Shown: in pieces, positions 13,645 to 24,563 of the stretch
Layout: every line of letters starts with the position of its first letter
Numbering within the stretch: the stretch's first letter is position 1
NCBI RefSeq assembly: GCF_023065955.2
Contig: NW_026622974.1
Coordinates: forward strand, 30,721,718-30,785,717
From: Ursus arctos
Lineage: Eukaryota > Chordata > Mammalia > Carnivora > Ursidae
Length of the DNA: 64,000 nucleotides
Reading direction: 5' to 3'
The notes under the pieces: generated by a model
What the model saw: the letters and a program-made list of their open reading frames with translations, nothing else
What the model was told of the DNA's origin: nothing
Databases searched by the model: none
Translations under genes and position numbers: made by a program

Positions 13645-14440
13645 ATAGTCATTCATTAGTTGATTCATTTCTTCAACAAAAACTGATTTCTGGAGGTTGT
13701 GGTGAAAAAAAAGAAACCATCAATATTCCCATAGAGGAGACAGACAATAACAAGCAAACTGATAAGCAGGAAAAATTCTGAGAGGCTTAAAAGCTGTGAA
13801 AAAAAATAAACCAGGTTGAAGCGATGGAATGCATGTGGATGGGGCAGGGCTGCTAAGAGCCTGGGTGGTCAGACAGACCTCACTGAGAAGGAGGTGTTCG
13901 AGCAGGGTCATCCGAGTGGCCCCTGAGGCAGAAACTAGCTTGCATGCTTAGTGAGCAGACACAGAGCAGAGGGAGTAAGATGAGACCAGAGCAAGGCCAG
14001 GAGTGCTGACGATATAGGGCTTCTTCCAGGGGGTAGGACTTGAAGCACACTGGGAATCTTTGGTGAGCATGAAACAGGAGCTTTGGACTTTTTGCTGTGG
14101 TTGCTGTGTGGAGAATGTAAGTGGGAGGAGAAGCAGGCTGCTGGGTAGCAGTCCAAGGCTGTGGTCCATCAGGGATGTGATGCTGGCTTAGATAAGGTGG
14201 GAGGAGACAGCTAGAATATATAAGGCTCTACTTTTGCAAAATAGAAAATAAAGTGGCAAAGATGACCCTGAAAAGGGAGAAGAATTCCAGCTGAATCCTG
14301 AAAGATTAAACATGAATTGAACATAAATAGATAAAGAGGAAATAGATATTTCTGGGAGATTTGAAGATGGGAATGGAAATGGCATGAATGGGCCACAGTC
14401 CGTTTCTCTGCTCTCCAAAGAAAGCAGAACAAATAAAAAT
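13645..14440 (-). mobile_element. L2 LINE, minus strand
   Basis: Begins with a reversed 3' end (gattcatttcttcaac) and continues with blocks such as agacctcactgagaaggag and gctgtggttgctgtgtggag, the reverse complement of L2 from its 3' end inward. Several short ORFs on it are incidental. Confidence 0.7.
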
Positions 14441-14450
14441 TAATCTGAGA

Positions 14451-14616
14451 TAGTGGTTCTCACACTAGAATCACCTGGGTGTCTTAAAAAAATACTGATA
14501 TCTGGGTTCTACCTCTGAGATTCTGGCATTGTACTTAGCATGGAGTGTGGTCTGGCATTGGAATTTAGAAATGTTCCAAAGTCACTTACATGTGCAGGTA
14601 AGGTTGAAAACCACCA
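14451..14616. mobile_element. MER5-like hAT element
   Basis: Left end tagtggttctcacac and tagaatcacctgggtgtc, right end aggttgaaaaccacc; both terminal repeats recognisable though mutated. A second possible fragment follows at about 14700-14850. Confidence 0.7.
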
Positions 14617-15544
14617 TTGTATGATCTCATAAAGTAGGAGACCTGTAGCCCGGCAAGAAACCCATGAAGCAGACTGAGTGCCTAGGTGTGGGAGTAGTGC
14701 AGAGTAGTGCTTTTGAGACTTAATTGTGAGACTCCCCTGAGATGTTTATTTAAAATACAAGTTCCTGGAGCCCTCTCCTGGAAACACTGATTAATAGTAC
14801 CTAGGAATACTTAATATGTTCCTCTTATGGTGATATAAGTTGGGAAAATTTGCACTGGGTAAAAGATCTCAGTGCTTCTGATTTTCGATAAGGAGAGTGA
14901 AATGGACACATCAGTGGAAATGAATGCCAGCCTCAGCTGTCTGGTAGGGTGGGGTTGGAGGACCAAGCTGGCTTGAAGGTAACATCTCAACAGTACAGAT
15001 GTGAGCTGTTGGAACTCTGATCAAGAGCTGAAGTCAAAGCAGTGTCATCACGGGCTCAGTGGAAAACAAATTCAGGCAAATTCTTTTGGAAAGAGACTTG
15101 CTCAGGGAGAGATTGGAGATGTGTATGATCTCAGCAGGAAAGCTAATTGGGGCTAGATTGTAGAGAGCTGTGTCATTGGGCATTCACAGCATTGGGAGGC
15201 CAGTGAATGTGGTGTATTGCTGACGTCCGTCATTGTATTGTTTTTACCAATTCTGCATAGCATTCATAACATCCACACACTGATGAAGTTATGCAGGTGG
15301 ATTCATTGGTTCGCTTGGTAGAGGGTTGTATTTTCACGGGTTTGATGTTCTTCTGTAGGGCTGTAATATACGTGTGCACTATCTCTCAACATGGTACTTC
15401 CTGTTTGTTAGGACATGAAATCAGGACTATGCTTTTTACCTATACTGCATATCTTTGCCCCCAGATGACTGAATCCAAAGAGAAATTGCTTTTTCTTACC
15501 AGCATCTAATTTTGTCCTAAAAACTCTTTTCCGTTAGAGAGATT

Positions 15545-16030
15545 CTGTTCATTTATTCAGCCCCTTTTTATTCAGTAGCTGTTCAGTACAAACAATGTGG
15601 ACAGTGTAAAGAGAAATGGGTCTATGCCCTGCCCATAGGATCATACAGTCTATTGGGAGCACGATCACATCACTAATTATACCCAGTGAGACTGTGGTCC
15701 AGAGGAAGATACTGATGTTTAGAGGAGAGAGTGATTATTTTGCTTTAGAGAATAGGACTTTTAAAATTCTTTTTGGAGGATGTTGCTGACTTTAAAGGAT
15801 GGGTAGGATTTAGAAAGCTGTGGATACTAGGGTATTTCAGGCAAGAGGGAACAGTGTAAAGGACAGACACAGGAATCTGCTGGCAAATGATCTAATTTGA
15901 CTGTGGCGTAGAGAGCATGAGGAGGTGTTCTGGAAAATAAGATGAAAAGCTAGGTTGGAGCCTATTAAGAAGAGGTGTGACAGCCAGTGGAAAACATGCT
16001 TTATTCTGTAGGCAGCAAGGAGCCTTTGGA
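15545..16030 (-). mobile_element. L2 LINE, minus strand
   Basis: Starts again from the reversed 3' end (gttcatttattcagccc), then atgccctgcccataggatc and ggtgtgacagccagtgg, matching L2 in antisense. It is a separate insertion from its neighbour because it restarts at the 3' terminus. Confidence 0.65.
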
Positions 16031-16054
16031 GATGTTCCAGCAGGAAAATAGAGG

Positions 16055-16165
16055 GAAAACTAGCATTTATTGGGGGTGTGCTATGCATGTGCCAAGCAGT
16101 ATGCTTTCTGAAAGTGGTTCCTTTAGGTAATCTGAGGCATAGGTTATTTGGGCACAGTAATTGGG
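16055..16165 (-). mobile_element. MIR fragment
   Basis: Antisense 3' part of MIR (actagcatttattggg, catgtgccaagcagtatgc) between two L2 copies. Confidence 0.5.
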
Positions 16166-16289
16166 CATCATGTTTAGCGTTGTTTGGAAGAGGGAGGAGC
16201 TAGAGACAGGAACAGCCCAGTCACTGCCCATATCTTATGTGTTATTATTTTGGCATGGGAAAGAAGAGATGATCTAAAAAAGGTTTTTT

Positions 16290-17110
16290 TTAATTGAGTA
16301 AATTTCTCTTGAGCTCTCTCAATATTCCGTGCTCTGGGATATGGCGGTAAATCAGCAGTCCAAGACTGTCGTAGAGTATATATTTTGTGGGTGGGACAGA
16401 TTATACCGGCAGAGAATAATCAGGCAGTGACAAGTGACATTTAGAGAATGAAAATAGGGAGGTGTGACAGAGACGGATCTGGTGGCTTCTTTAGACTGGG
16501 TGGTCACGTAAGGTCTCTCTGAAGAAGTGACATTTTAACAGACACTTGAATGATAATGAGGAACCAGCCTTTAGAAAATTGGGGTTCAGGGTGGAGGGAG
16601 CATCCCAGGCAGAGGGAATGGCCCTAAATGGGAACAAACTTAGTGAATCTAAAGGAACAAAAAGGGGAGGCAGGATCAACATTATTTGTCAATAGAGTGT
16701 ATATGGGGATCAAGGAAGAAGTCAAAGTTGACCCTTAGGTTTCTAATGGTGGAAACAGAGAATGATAGCACTGTTATCAGGGAATTGGACCAAGTGTAAG
16801 TGAAGGATGCGGTTTCTTTTGGACTTGCATGGTTTAAAATGCTGAGAGCTAGGCACTTGAGCTTGGGAGAGGAGGTGGGATGGACATAGAACTTTGAGAA
16901 TCATCCGCCTATAGAGTCCTTTGAGGCTCTAGGAAAGGTGGGGACATCCAGGAAGTTGGAACAGGAAGAGAAAGCCAAAGACAACAATTCAGAAGGTTTA
17001 AATTGGCAAACTCGGAGATGAGAGAGATGGGGACAAGAAGGAAAGCTGAGGGTCTGAGCACTGGGCATGGGAGGAATCGCACTATCAAGTAGTTCGGGAC
17101 CACGCTGACC
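16290..17110 (-). mobile_element. L2 LINE, minus strand
   Basis: Third minus-strand copy in the cluster, with gtggtcacgtaaggtctctc, catcccaggcagagggaatg and aatcatccgcctatagag as antisense L2 landmarks. Ends approximate. Confidence 0.65.
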
Positions 17111-17425
17111 CACAAATGCATTGTTTTGTTTTGTGAACCTAATGCAGTGAAGACAATTCTGTTAAGATGAATCATTCCATTAGCTTATAATTTCATAATT
17201 TGACATTGCTGTCTCTCTTGGTGTATTCAAAACTAGAATTAGGATGCCAGCTGCTAGAGTGGGATTAAACAGAACTGTAAGCTTTCCTTTGTCAGCAGTT
17301 CTCAAATATGCTTTGCAATATGCCAAAACATATCTTTCCAGAGGCAGAAGACAAACAATTGTTTTAAAGTGAAACACTGTCGTTTGAGAATTATGTGGTA
17401 CTTGAAAATAGCAATTTCTGTTTGA

Positions 17426-17439
17426 CCACCAGGTGGCGA
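17426..17439 (+). promoter_or_regulatory. Strong CTCF-type motif
   Basis: ccaccaggtggcga matches the CTCF core CCASYAGRKGGCRS at 13 of 14 positions. It lies in a non-repetitive gap between two L2 copies. CTCF is the zinc-finger protein that anchors chromatin loops. Occupancy cannot be judged from sequence. Confidence 0.5.
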
Positions 17440-17599
17440 AAACACTACTTTTAAATTGTTCAATTCATCAGTACATGTGAGTGACTATTCTTACTAAGAA
17501 ATCATGGTTGGTAGTGACCAGTTATATATGCCCATGATGACATTTCAGCGCATTGGAAGAAATGCAATTTGACTTAACTTTTTTGTTAATATGTATATT

Positions 17600-19480
17600 C
17601 AACAAGAATTCACACCACCAACTATGTAGGAGGGCAGGCATCAGGCAACAGAAATTCTCAGATTAGTAAGCTCTGTGTCTGTCCTCAAGAATCTCTCCCT
17701 TCCAAGAGGGAGTCAGTCATACACTCCGAACAGGTTGATGAGTGCAGTAATAGAAGTACGTGTAAGGTACATGATAGCCCAGATGGGGAATGATTTCCTT
17801 TGCTCTGGGCAAAGCAGGGAAGGTTTCACAGAGGATTTGAATCCGGGTTTGAGGAATCAGTCCATCTCTGGGTTATAGCATAAGAACATACCACGTAGTG
17901 GGAACAACTTGTGCAAATACATAGTTGTATGAAATAGCATGGTGTGTTTTGGTTAACTGTAAGTGTTTGATATTACTTATACATAAGTCAGAGTGACAAT
18001 GGAGGCAAGGCTGGAGAAGTAAGCAGTGAAAGGCTCTGTGGGCCAAGCTGAGGATCTTGGAGGACTCTTATCTGGTAAAGGAAGCCATTGGAAGGTTTTA
18101 AGGATGACGACCCTGTGATCAAACTAGTATTTCAGCAGGTGACTGTCAGGTCAGTTCAGAATCTGGCCTAGAAGAGGATAGAACCAAAGGCTGGTAGATC
18201 AGTTAGGCAAGGGTGCTGTGGTAATTAGTGCAAGAGATGATGATGGTGTGAACTAGAGCAGGGGTGGGAGTCCAGGCAAGGACAGGTTCACATGTGTAAT
18301 GGTGGTTGGTTTTATGTTTCAACTTGACTGAGTCACCTAGTGCCCAGATATTTGGTCAAACTTTATTGTGGATGTGTCTGTAACGGTGTTTTTGGACAAG
18401 ATTAACAATTGAGTAGACTGAGTAAAGCAGACCACCTGCCCTAGTGTGGATGGACTTCATCTAATCAGTTGAACTCAAGAGAACAAAAAGGCTGAATAAG
18501 AGTGAATTCCTTCTTCCTGACTGTCTTTGAGCTGGGGCATTGGTCTTTTCCTGCCTTTGAACTCGACCTGAAACATTGGCTCTTCTTGGGGCTCGAGCCT
18601 GCTGGCTTTCAGACTGGAACTTACACTGTCAGCTTTCCTTTGTAGGCCTTTGTAGTTGCTCTGGAACTATATAATACCATTCCTCTCCTAGGTCTCCAGC
18701 TGGCTGACTGCAGATTTTGGGATTTCTCAACCTCCATAATTACGTGAGCCAATGCCTTATGTTAAAACTCTTTTCTCCCTCTCTCTTGTATATAAATCCT
18801 ATTGTTCCATTTCTCTGGAGAGTCCTGACTAACACAGGTACGGAAGGTGGAGTCAGCATAACATGGCATTTCACTGTATGTGGAGGTTGAAAGAAAGTTG
18901 CCAAGAGTGATCCCTCGCTCGGGCCTGGTGAATGGAGGAACAGTCTTGCCGGGGACTGAAATTGGTGGTGTGCGGTACAAACAAGAATTGTATGTTTACG
19001 TGTGCGGTGTATGAAGAAGATCTGTACAGCTTATAAACAGAAAATTCATGGGATTTTCAAGGTGTGGAGAAAAAGATGCCTTTTAGACAGTTGGTTCTCT
19101 GGGTCTAGCTTTATAAGTAATGTAAGGACTGTAGAAATGGATGACAAACGGCATCAAGATTTGATGTGGTGTGAAAATCTGGGGGCAGCAGAGAATAATT
19201 TGATTCCAGGATGGGCATTTCTAGGGTAGAATGTGTAGCAGGCGGGCACAGCTCTATTTTGTTGAACATGCTTGAGATCCACTCTTAAATGGTAAGTGGG
19301 ATGAAGGTGGAATTTATTTACTGAAAGAAGATGGAAGAGACAGGGCCCAGGAAAATGGAATTGAAAGTCTGTGAGATCCAGGGTATGAGAGGGACTATAG
19401 AATATTTTGGACAGAATCTGTGGTTTTAACTGGTATCTTATTTTATGCACTTATATATGCGATGTCATACTTTAGCATAA
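17600..19480 (-). mobile_element. L2 LINE, minus strand, split by an MLT2-like LTR
   Basis: Antisense L2 from about 17600 (aaagcagggaaggtttcac, gtgggccaagctgaggatc) to 18294, resuming after the LTR at 18837 with blocks for the next part inward. The order across the gap is continuous, so the LTR landed in a pre-existing L2. Confidence 0.65.
18295..18836 (+). mobile_element. MLT2-like (ERVL) solo LTR
   Basis: Starts TGTAATGGTGG, continues with tttcaacttgactgagtc, includes the ctccataattacgtgagcc block and ends gtcctgactaacaca, the arrangement of MLT2-class ERVL LTRs. It splits a minus-strand L2 that continues on both sides. A clear target-site duplication could not be assigned. No internal ERVL genes are present. 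Confidence 0.8.
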
Positions 19481-19964
19481 TTTAGATTCTTGGTATCTAT
19501 TATCATTTAATAACAATAGATAATATTTCTGAGCACTTAAAATATCCTGGACTCTGCTTGGTCAGGATGCGTATGTATGTACTTTACTATCTCTTTACAT
19601 CTAATGACAAATGTGTCGGTTAGATCATGTCCAGTGACTTGGAGAGAAATTATAGTCCTCGATCCCTTCAGCCCAATAACAAATTAAGAGAGAAGCATCA
19701 TTTGACTTCTGCTTCACCTTAGTCCCTCCTGGAGAAGCAGGAATTACAGAAAGTTGCAGTAGTATGGCTTCATTTTTCTCTTCTCTCCTTTGGGTATGAT
19801 GCTTTGTTAGTCAAGCTTCGAGATTTATTTTGAGAAAAGTCATCCAAGCAAATGACTAGAATCTGAGTAGAATGAGTTCTGTAAGACTCATTTAAAGAGG
19901 CAGAGGGGTATGTACAGAGGCCGGCATGGGAACACACAGGCCTTTTTGCTGTGGTTAGAAGATG

Positions 19965-20140
19965 ATTGGACTTGGAACTGAGTACTTGGTTTCGCTTCTC
20001 CCTCTGTGGCTTTTCTTAGACCTCTTAATCAAGTGGAGCCTACATTTCCTTATCGGTAAATTAGGAATAATAATAATAACCCATGTTCAGGGGTTGTTGG
20101 GAACAACAATTGAGTTATTTGATGAAACTGCTTTGTAAAG
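19965..20140 (+). mobile_element. MIR
   Basis: Sense MIR: tttccttatcggtaaattag followed by aataataataataac and ggggttgttgggaac, the usual core-to-3' order. Confidence 0.65.
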
Positions 20141-20808
20141 TGAAATGCGAATATAAGATTGTTCTATTCATTTTGACAAAGTGACTTTAATATTGTAAGC
20201 CATATTGCATAAAAGCTCACTGTGGTCCTCGCTGGTGGAATTATGCATTCCTTCAGGGCACTGAGAGGACATTCCTCTCTGTGTGGTTTCCCACATACCC
20301 TCAACAGTCTTTTCTGTGGGGGCAGAAACGAAGCAGGCACGACGAGTGATGGTCACTTTGTGTATTCCTATGCCCCGAGCGCATGCATGGGTAGAGCTAC
20401 TCCCCACAAATGGGTACCAATCAGCACACGAAGCAGATGAGATGGAGTGGTTGTGACTTGCCAGAAGGTACACCAGTGAGGGGTGAAAAGCAGAAACAAG
20501 AAAACAGCTTTTTGCTTCCCAGTTTAGTTGTTGGTAGAATTCATTTTATGTCTTCCCTGAAATCATCACCCATGAAGTTCATCTTACTGTAATGGGAAGT
20601 TGAGGAGGTTCATGAAATATTTAAACTCGTGTTCACTTTCTTAGTGAAGACCATTGTGAATTCCATGGAAGAAAAATATAATCTACCTAGATAATTACCG
20701 TAATCCCCCACCCTTTACTTTTGTGAAGAGTGAAAAGTCACTTCAAATGTTTATTCTTGCTCAAAAGAAAAAGAAATTGTCTGTTGGCTTAAAATGAGCA
20801 GGCTGTGT

Positions 20809-20905
20809 CATGGAATTTACATCAAAAACTAGGGATGTACTAGTTTGTATGGTGACTAACATAACCTAATACAACTAACAAAACATAATAAAGAATTATT
20901 ATAAA
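20809..20905 (+). mobile_element. 97-base L1 3' end with target-site duplication
   Basis: The same L1 3' terminal motif (tatggtgactaacataacc) ending in an A-rich tail, flanked by aaaatgagcaggctgtgt (20791-20808) and aaaatgagcaggctatgtg (starting 20906). A severely 5'-truncated retrotransposition product. Confidence 0.85.
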
Positions 20906-21337
20906 AAAATGAGCAGGCTATGTGCCTCTTTTAGTGTAGAAATGGCCACGTATGGTTAAATGCTTTGTCGATAGTTCACCCTTTGGGTGACCACCACATT
21001 TTTTAACTTAACTGCGTTTCCCCCTGAACATGGAGTACAGATACTGTTGTGATAATTGGCAAGCACATAGTTGCACATTTGTGGTGATTATAGCAGATAC
21101 TTTTTAATTCAATGAACTCTAAATTAAAGTCTGATCCTCTCATTTTGCCTCATCATCGCCTTCTATTTGTATTGAGGGACAAAAGAGCAACAAATCAGAT
21201 TTCCAAATGTGAGATGGGGAGGATAGATGTTCCTTTCATCATTCTTCCCAGGCCCTGATCAACCAGTATTCCCCCATCTCTAACTTTAAAAAATGACTGT
21301 TAGGTGAGATCTCTTTCAACTTCCTATATGCTAAGGG

Positions 21338-21401
21338 CATTTTTTTCTTTTTCTTTTCTTTTCTTTTCTTTCTTTCTTTTTTTTCTTTTTTTTTTTTTTT
21401 A
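21338..21401 (+). repeat. Pyrimidine (TTTTC/T)n tract
   Basis: Almost pure T and C for about 60 bases, ending in a T run. Possibly the tail of an unrecognised antisense retroposon, but no body follows that I can name. Confidence 0.8.
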
Positions 21402-21599
21402 CATCCCTGTACATTCTCATTCTCTTTCCTTCAGCCTCAAAGGAAATAAACTACTTCTGCATCACTAAGCACAGCCCATCCACTGGGGTCCTTGACTCAG
21501 TCTCCCCCCTGCCTTCTCCAGGGCCAGGCCCTTCCTGGCATTTTAAATTTTTTCTCATTTCTCCAGCTTTTGCTTCTGTGTTATGTTTTTCTTCTTAGT

Positions 21600-23515
21600 C
21601 TATAATTGCTCAGATTTCTCCCAATTTGACATGCCACATTTGCCTGCAATTCCTGTCCCATTTTATACTCTCCTGACCCAACTCCTCAGAAGCCTCAGCC
21701 AGTCCTCGCTGACTTTCTGCCCCGTCACTCCCATTGCACTCTGGCCTCTGTCCACCACCCTGACTGAGCAGAGCTGCTGTGGTTACAGTCACTGGTGATT
21801 TTCTAATGAGTAATTCCAACATATTTTTCTCAGCTTTTTATTTTATGGATTTCTCTACTGCATGTAATTCTCCTTGAAACTTTTCCCTTGACTTTCATAC
21901 CACAGTCATTTTTATTCCTTTTGTACCTCTTTAATTGTTCCTTCCCTGTGTCCTTAATCATTTTTTTCCCTCTAGTCAGCCCTCAAATATCAGTACTCCT
22001 CAGGGTCACTCTTTGATCTTCTTTGTTCTAGTCGCTGTTCATACTCTCACCAAGTGATCCTAACCATTTTCATGATTTCACATACCACCTACACACTGAT
22101 GACTCCTCAGATGCATTTTCAGTCTAGACCTTTTCCCCACCCTCAGGCTCATTGGCCAATTTCTAGGTGAATCTCTTTGCCTCGAGTTCCTCCAGTTTCT
22201 TCACAGTTTATAAGACCAAACCTGAACTCTTATCATTTCTCCTAAACCAGTTTTTCTGTCTGTATTTTTACCATTTCAGTTAGTAGCACCATCATCTACC
22301 TAGTCACCTGACTCAAAAACAAAGGAGCCATTTATTCCTACCTCAACTTCATTGCCCATATCCAGTCAGTCCTCTGGCTTCTATGTTATATTTTGACGTT
22401 TTTGAATTTATTTCCCTGGTCAGTCCCTTCCTTTCTTTTCCACAGCAACTACTTGGTTCATTTCTTTCATCATCTGGTATTAGCACATCCTTCAGTCTCA
22501 TTGTGTCCTCCCTCAAATCTGCCCTTCCTACGGCCAATAGAGTGAGTGATCTGTGAATAAAAAATAAAACCATTTACCTTTCCTGCATTGCACTGTTTAG
22601 CGTCTCACTCCTTTCATTGCGGACAGCAATACTTCCCAAACTTGGTTTCCTAAATATATACATGTGCTTTAGAACATTCAATAAGAATTTCACAATTTTG
22701 TTTGTAAATTTTACTGATAATCATTTTACAGACAATAACCTTATTTGTGTTTATGATGGAATTTCTGTCAAAGAATGACCTAAAATTACTAGTTTAGCTT
22801 TAACTGCAGTGCCTCAGCCAACATCAGAAGATTCTAGTGGCCATAGACATACTTTCAAGGATCTATGAGATCTGCCTTTACCTGTCCATCTGTTTCTCTC
22901 TATACCGATGCAGGTGTGCTTGAATAATTCCAAGGACGTATATAAGTTGTTCCTAGATCGTTATTGTACATCAGGTATTCATGTTGATGTGTATATAATT
23001 TTTCCAAAGGGGTCTTACATTATTCAAGTTTGAATTACACTCACTCTATAAATTTTAAGGCCTTTAATATATCTTCTAAGATCTTTTATGACTTGGCCTC
23101 TGCATGTTTCTTTATTTTAGTATCTTGCTTTATATTTTCTGTAATGAACATCAAACTACTTGTGGCTCCTTATACACACGATGCTTTTCTTTTCCTTTTT
23201 AAGTCTCGACTTTAGCTCTTACCTCTTTGGTGTATGGAATTTTCTCCCTGCATTCCCGTAACTTTTAACTTGGAGCTCCTACTTATGCCTTATAAATTAG
23301 TGCCACCATCACCTCCTCCAGGATGCACTAGTCCAACCATGGTGCGCTGTTCAGTGGTCCTCCTGTTTTCATAGTGCCCTGAGCAGATCTCTGTCTCTGC
23401 ATACATCTTACTGCTTTGTAGTGACCTGTTGGAATCTCTACAGACAGTTACCTCCTTCAGGTCTTGTGGTTTCTTCTCTGTATCTTTCAAGCATGGCACA
23501 TAGTTGAACGAGAGA
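21600..23515 (+). mobile_element. L2-type LINE, plus strand, interrupted
   Basis: Contains degraded reverse-transcriptase-region sequence (acacactgatgactcctcag, agtactcctcagggtcac) in 21640-22560, then unassigned sequence, then an L2 3' part at 23070-23515 (cctctgcatgtttc, ctgcattcccgtaac, aagcatggcacatag). No frame is open for more than a short distance. Confidence 0.6.
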
Positions 23516-23705
23516 TAGTGACCTGTAAATATACATGGGGGAATCACCTTTGCTTTCTACCAGAGATCTTTCTACAGTCAGCTTAAGCAATTTCTTTCAG
23601 AGTTTTTTCTCTTTTAGATTTTTACACTACTGGTTTTTAAATGTTTAGTATGTTTTTGCATGCTTCATTTAATATTTTAAGTTAGAAAAATCTGTCTAGT
23701 TTTTT

Positions 23706-23954
23706 GGGTTTTTTGTTTTTTTGTTTTTGCGGGTTTTTTTGTTTGCTTGTTTTGTTTTTTTGAGAGAGAGAGAGCGAGAGAATGAGCATGAGCAGAGCTG
23801 GAAGGGCAGGTGGAGAGAGGGAGAGAGAGAATACTAAGAAGGCTCTAGGCTCATTGTGGATCCCAACACGGGGCTTAAGCTCACAATCCTGAGAACATGC
23901 CCTGAGCTGAAATCCAGAGTCAGGTGCTTAGCTTACTGAGCCACCCAGGACCCC
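23706..23954 (-). mobile_element. CAN-SINE next to the MEI4 splice acceptor
   Basis: Antisense copy with target-site duplication ctgtctagttttt at 23692-23704 and 23955-23967, identical over 13 bases. The left end is a T/G-rich tract of about 55 bases, then a GA-rich body and the head gagccacccaggacccc. The right duplication starts 67 bases before the exon at 24022. The T-rich tract followed by AG dinucleotides is a potential cryptic splice acceptor. Confidence 0.92.
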
Positions 23955-24021
23955 CTGTCTAGTTTTTATATGAAGAAATATTAGCTACAGAAAGATAACA
24001 CTTCGTTCCTTTCTGTTTCAG
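23955..24021 (+). other. MEI4: 3' splice-site region of the MEI4 exon
   Basis: These 67 bases are all the original intron sequence left between the upstream CAN-SINE and the exon; they begin with the right copy of its target-site duplication. The acceptor is cttcgttcctttctgtttcag. A plausible branch adenosine lies in gataac (A at 23998), 24 bases before the exon. A more distal branch point, if the ancestor used one, was pushed upstream by the SINE. Confidence 0.7.
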
Positions 24022-24557
24022 GAGATCCGTCTTCCCAGTTGCAGGCTCAGGAACCTGGAAGTTCTGAAAATACATTAAGTCTGCTGGAAGATTCTGGGTG
24101 TGATTTATCAAATGAGCAGAGAAGTGAACCTTCAGAGGTGGCCCAGCATTCTGTGGAGAGCTGCACCCCCACACCCTTTCTACCACTGCCCATTGTGAAA
24201 AGACATTGTGGCACTCTGGAAAATCCTCTGTCTTCCCACATGCAATTCTTGCAACATCTTCTTGAACTGAAGAACTTGACAGAATCAGGGAGTCTGAAAA
24301 CAGACCTAAGCCACTTTGAAAACGACTTCTCCACAGTATCTGATTCTGTTTTTCAGTTGCTGGACGGCCTGATCACTTTTTACCGTAAACCCAAATTTCC
24401 TTTTTCAAGCTTTTGGGCAGAAGCTGTTAATACTTTAGCTGGACTGATCAGTGACTGTAACTTATCTAATCATATTCTTAAAAAGTGTTCCCAGAAGTTG
24501 GAAGAATTTGAGAAAACCCTACTGCAGGTTATTTTAAGGAGCAACCATATAAACCGG
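24022..24557 (+). CDS. MEI4: MEI4 internal coding exon (meiotic double-strand break formation protein 4)
   Basis: Seen: an AG acceptor at 24020-24021 follows a pyrimidine-rich tract, and a GTAAGT donor starts at 24558. Between them lie 536 bases, open in one frame. The first two bases complete a codon begun in the previous exon; the last codon is whole. The 178 full codons begin Asp-Pro-Ser-Ser-Gln-Leu and end Asn-His-Ile-Asn-Arg. About the first 60 residues are rich in Ser, Glu and Pro and look disordered; the rest looks helical, including LLDGLITFYRKPKFPF and a Leu/Lys-rich stretch after HILKKC. I recognise this as MEI4 from memory, with many matching blocks. Known: MEI4 (about 385 residues) works on meiotic chromosome axes with REC114 and IHO1 to allow SPO11 cleavage; its N-terminus, encoded outside this window, binds REC114. 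No start or stop codon belongs here. Skipping the exon would shift the frame (536 = 3x178+2). Exon call strong; gene name not confirmed by a search. Confidence 0.8.
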
Positions 24558-24563
24558 GTAAGT
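24558..24563 (+). other. MEI4: 5' splice site of the MEI4 exon
   Basis: GTAAGT after the exon-final CGG codon gives G|GTAAGT, a near-perfect U1 match. If the intron were retained, the frame would end at a TAA (24588-24590) after ten more codons. Confidence 0.8.

Larger units (their letters stand above)
1..24021 (+). other. MEI4: Upstream intron of MEI4 (partial)
   Basis: No coding exon was recognised here, so the previous MEI4 exon should lie beyond the left edge; this rests on the exon assignment. Stretches in which I see no recognisable feature, other than short simple-sequence runs: about 1-960, 1200-3100, 3710-4380, 4470-4980, 5310-7480, 8090-9490, 9850-10360, 10810-12318 (apart from one 38-base direct repeat), 12903-13640, 14860-15540, 17120-17590 (apart from a CTCF-type motif), 19480-19960, 20140-20790, 20925-21330 and 22600-23070. 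They are AT-rich with scattered short ORFs that lack protein-like composition. A small MER5-like fragment may lie at 4388-4465. Confidence 0.6.
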
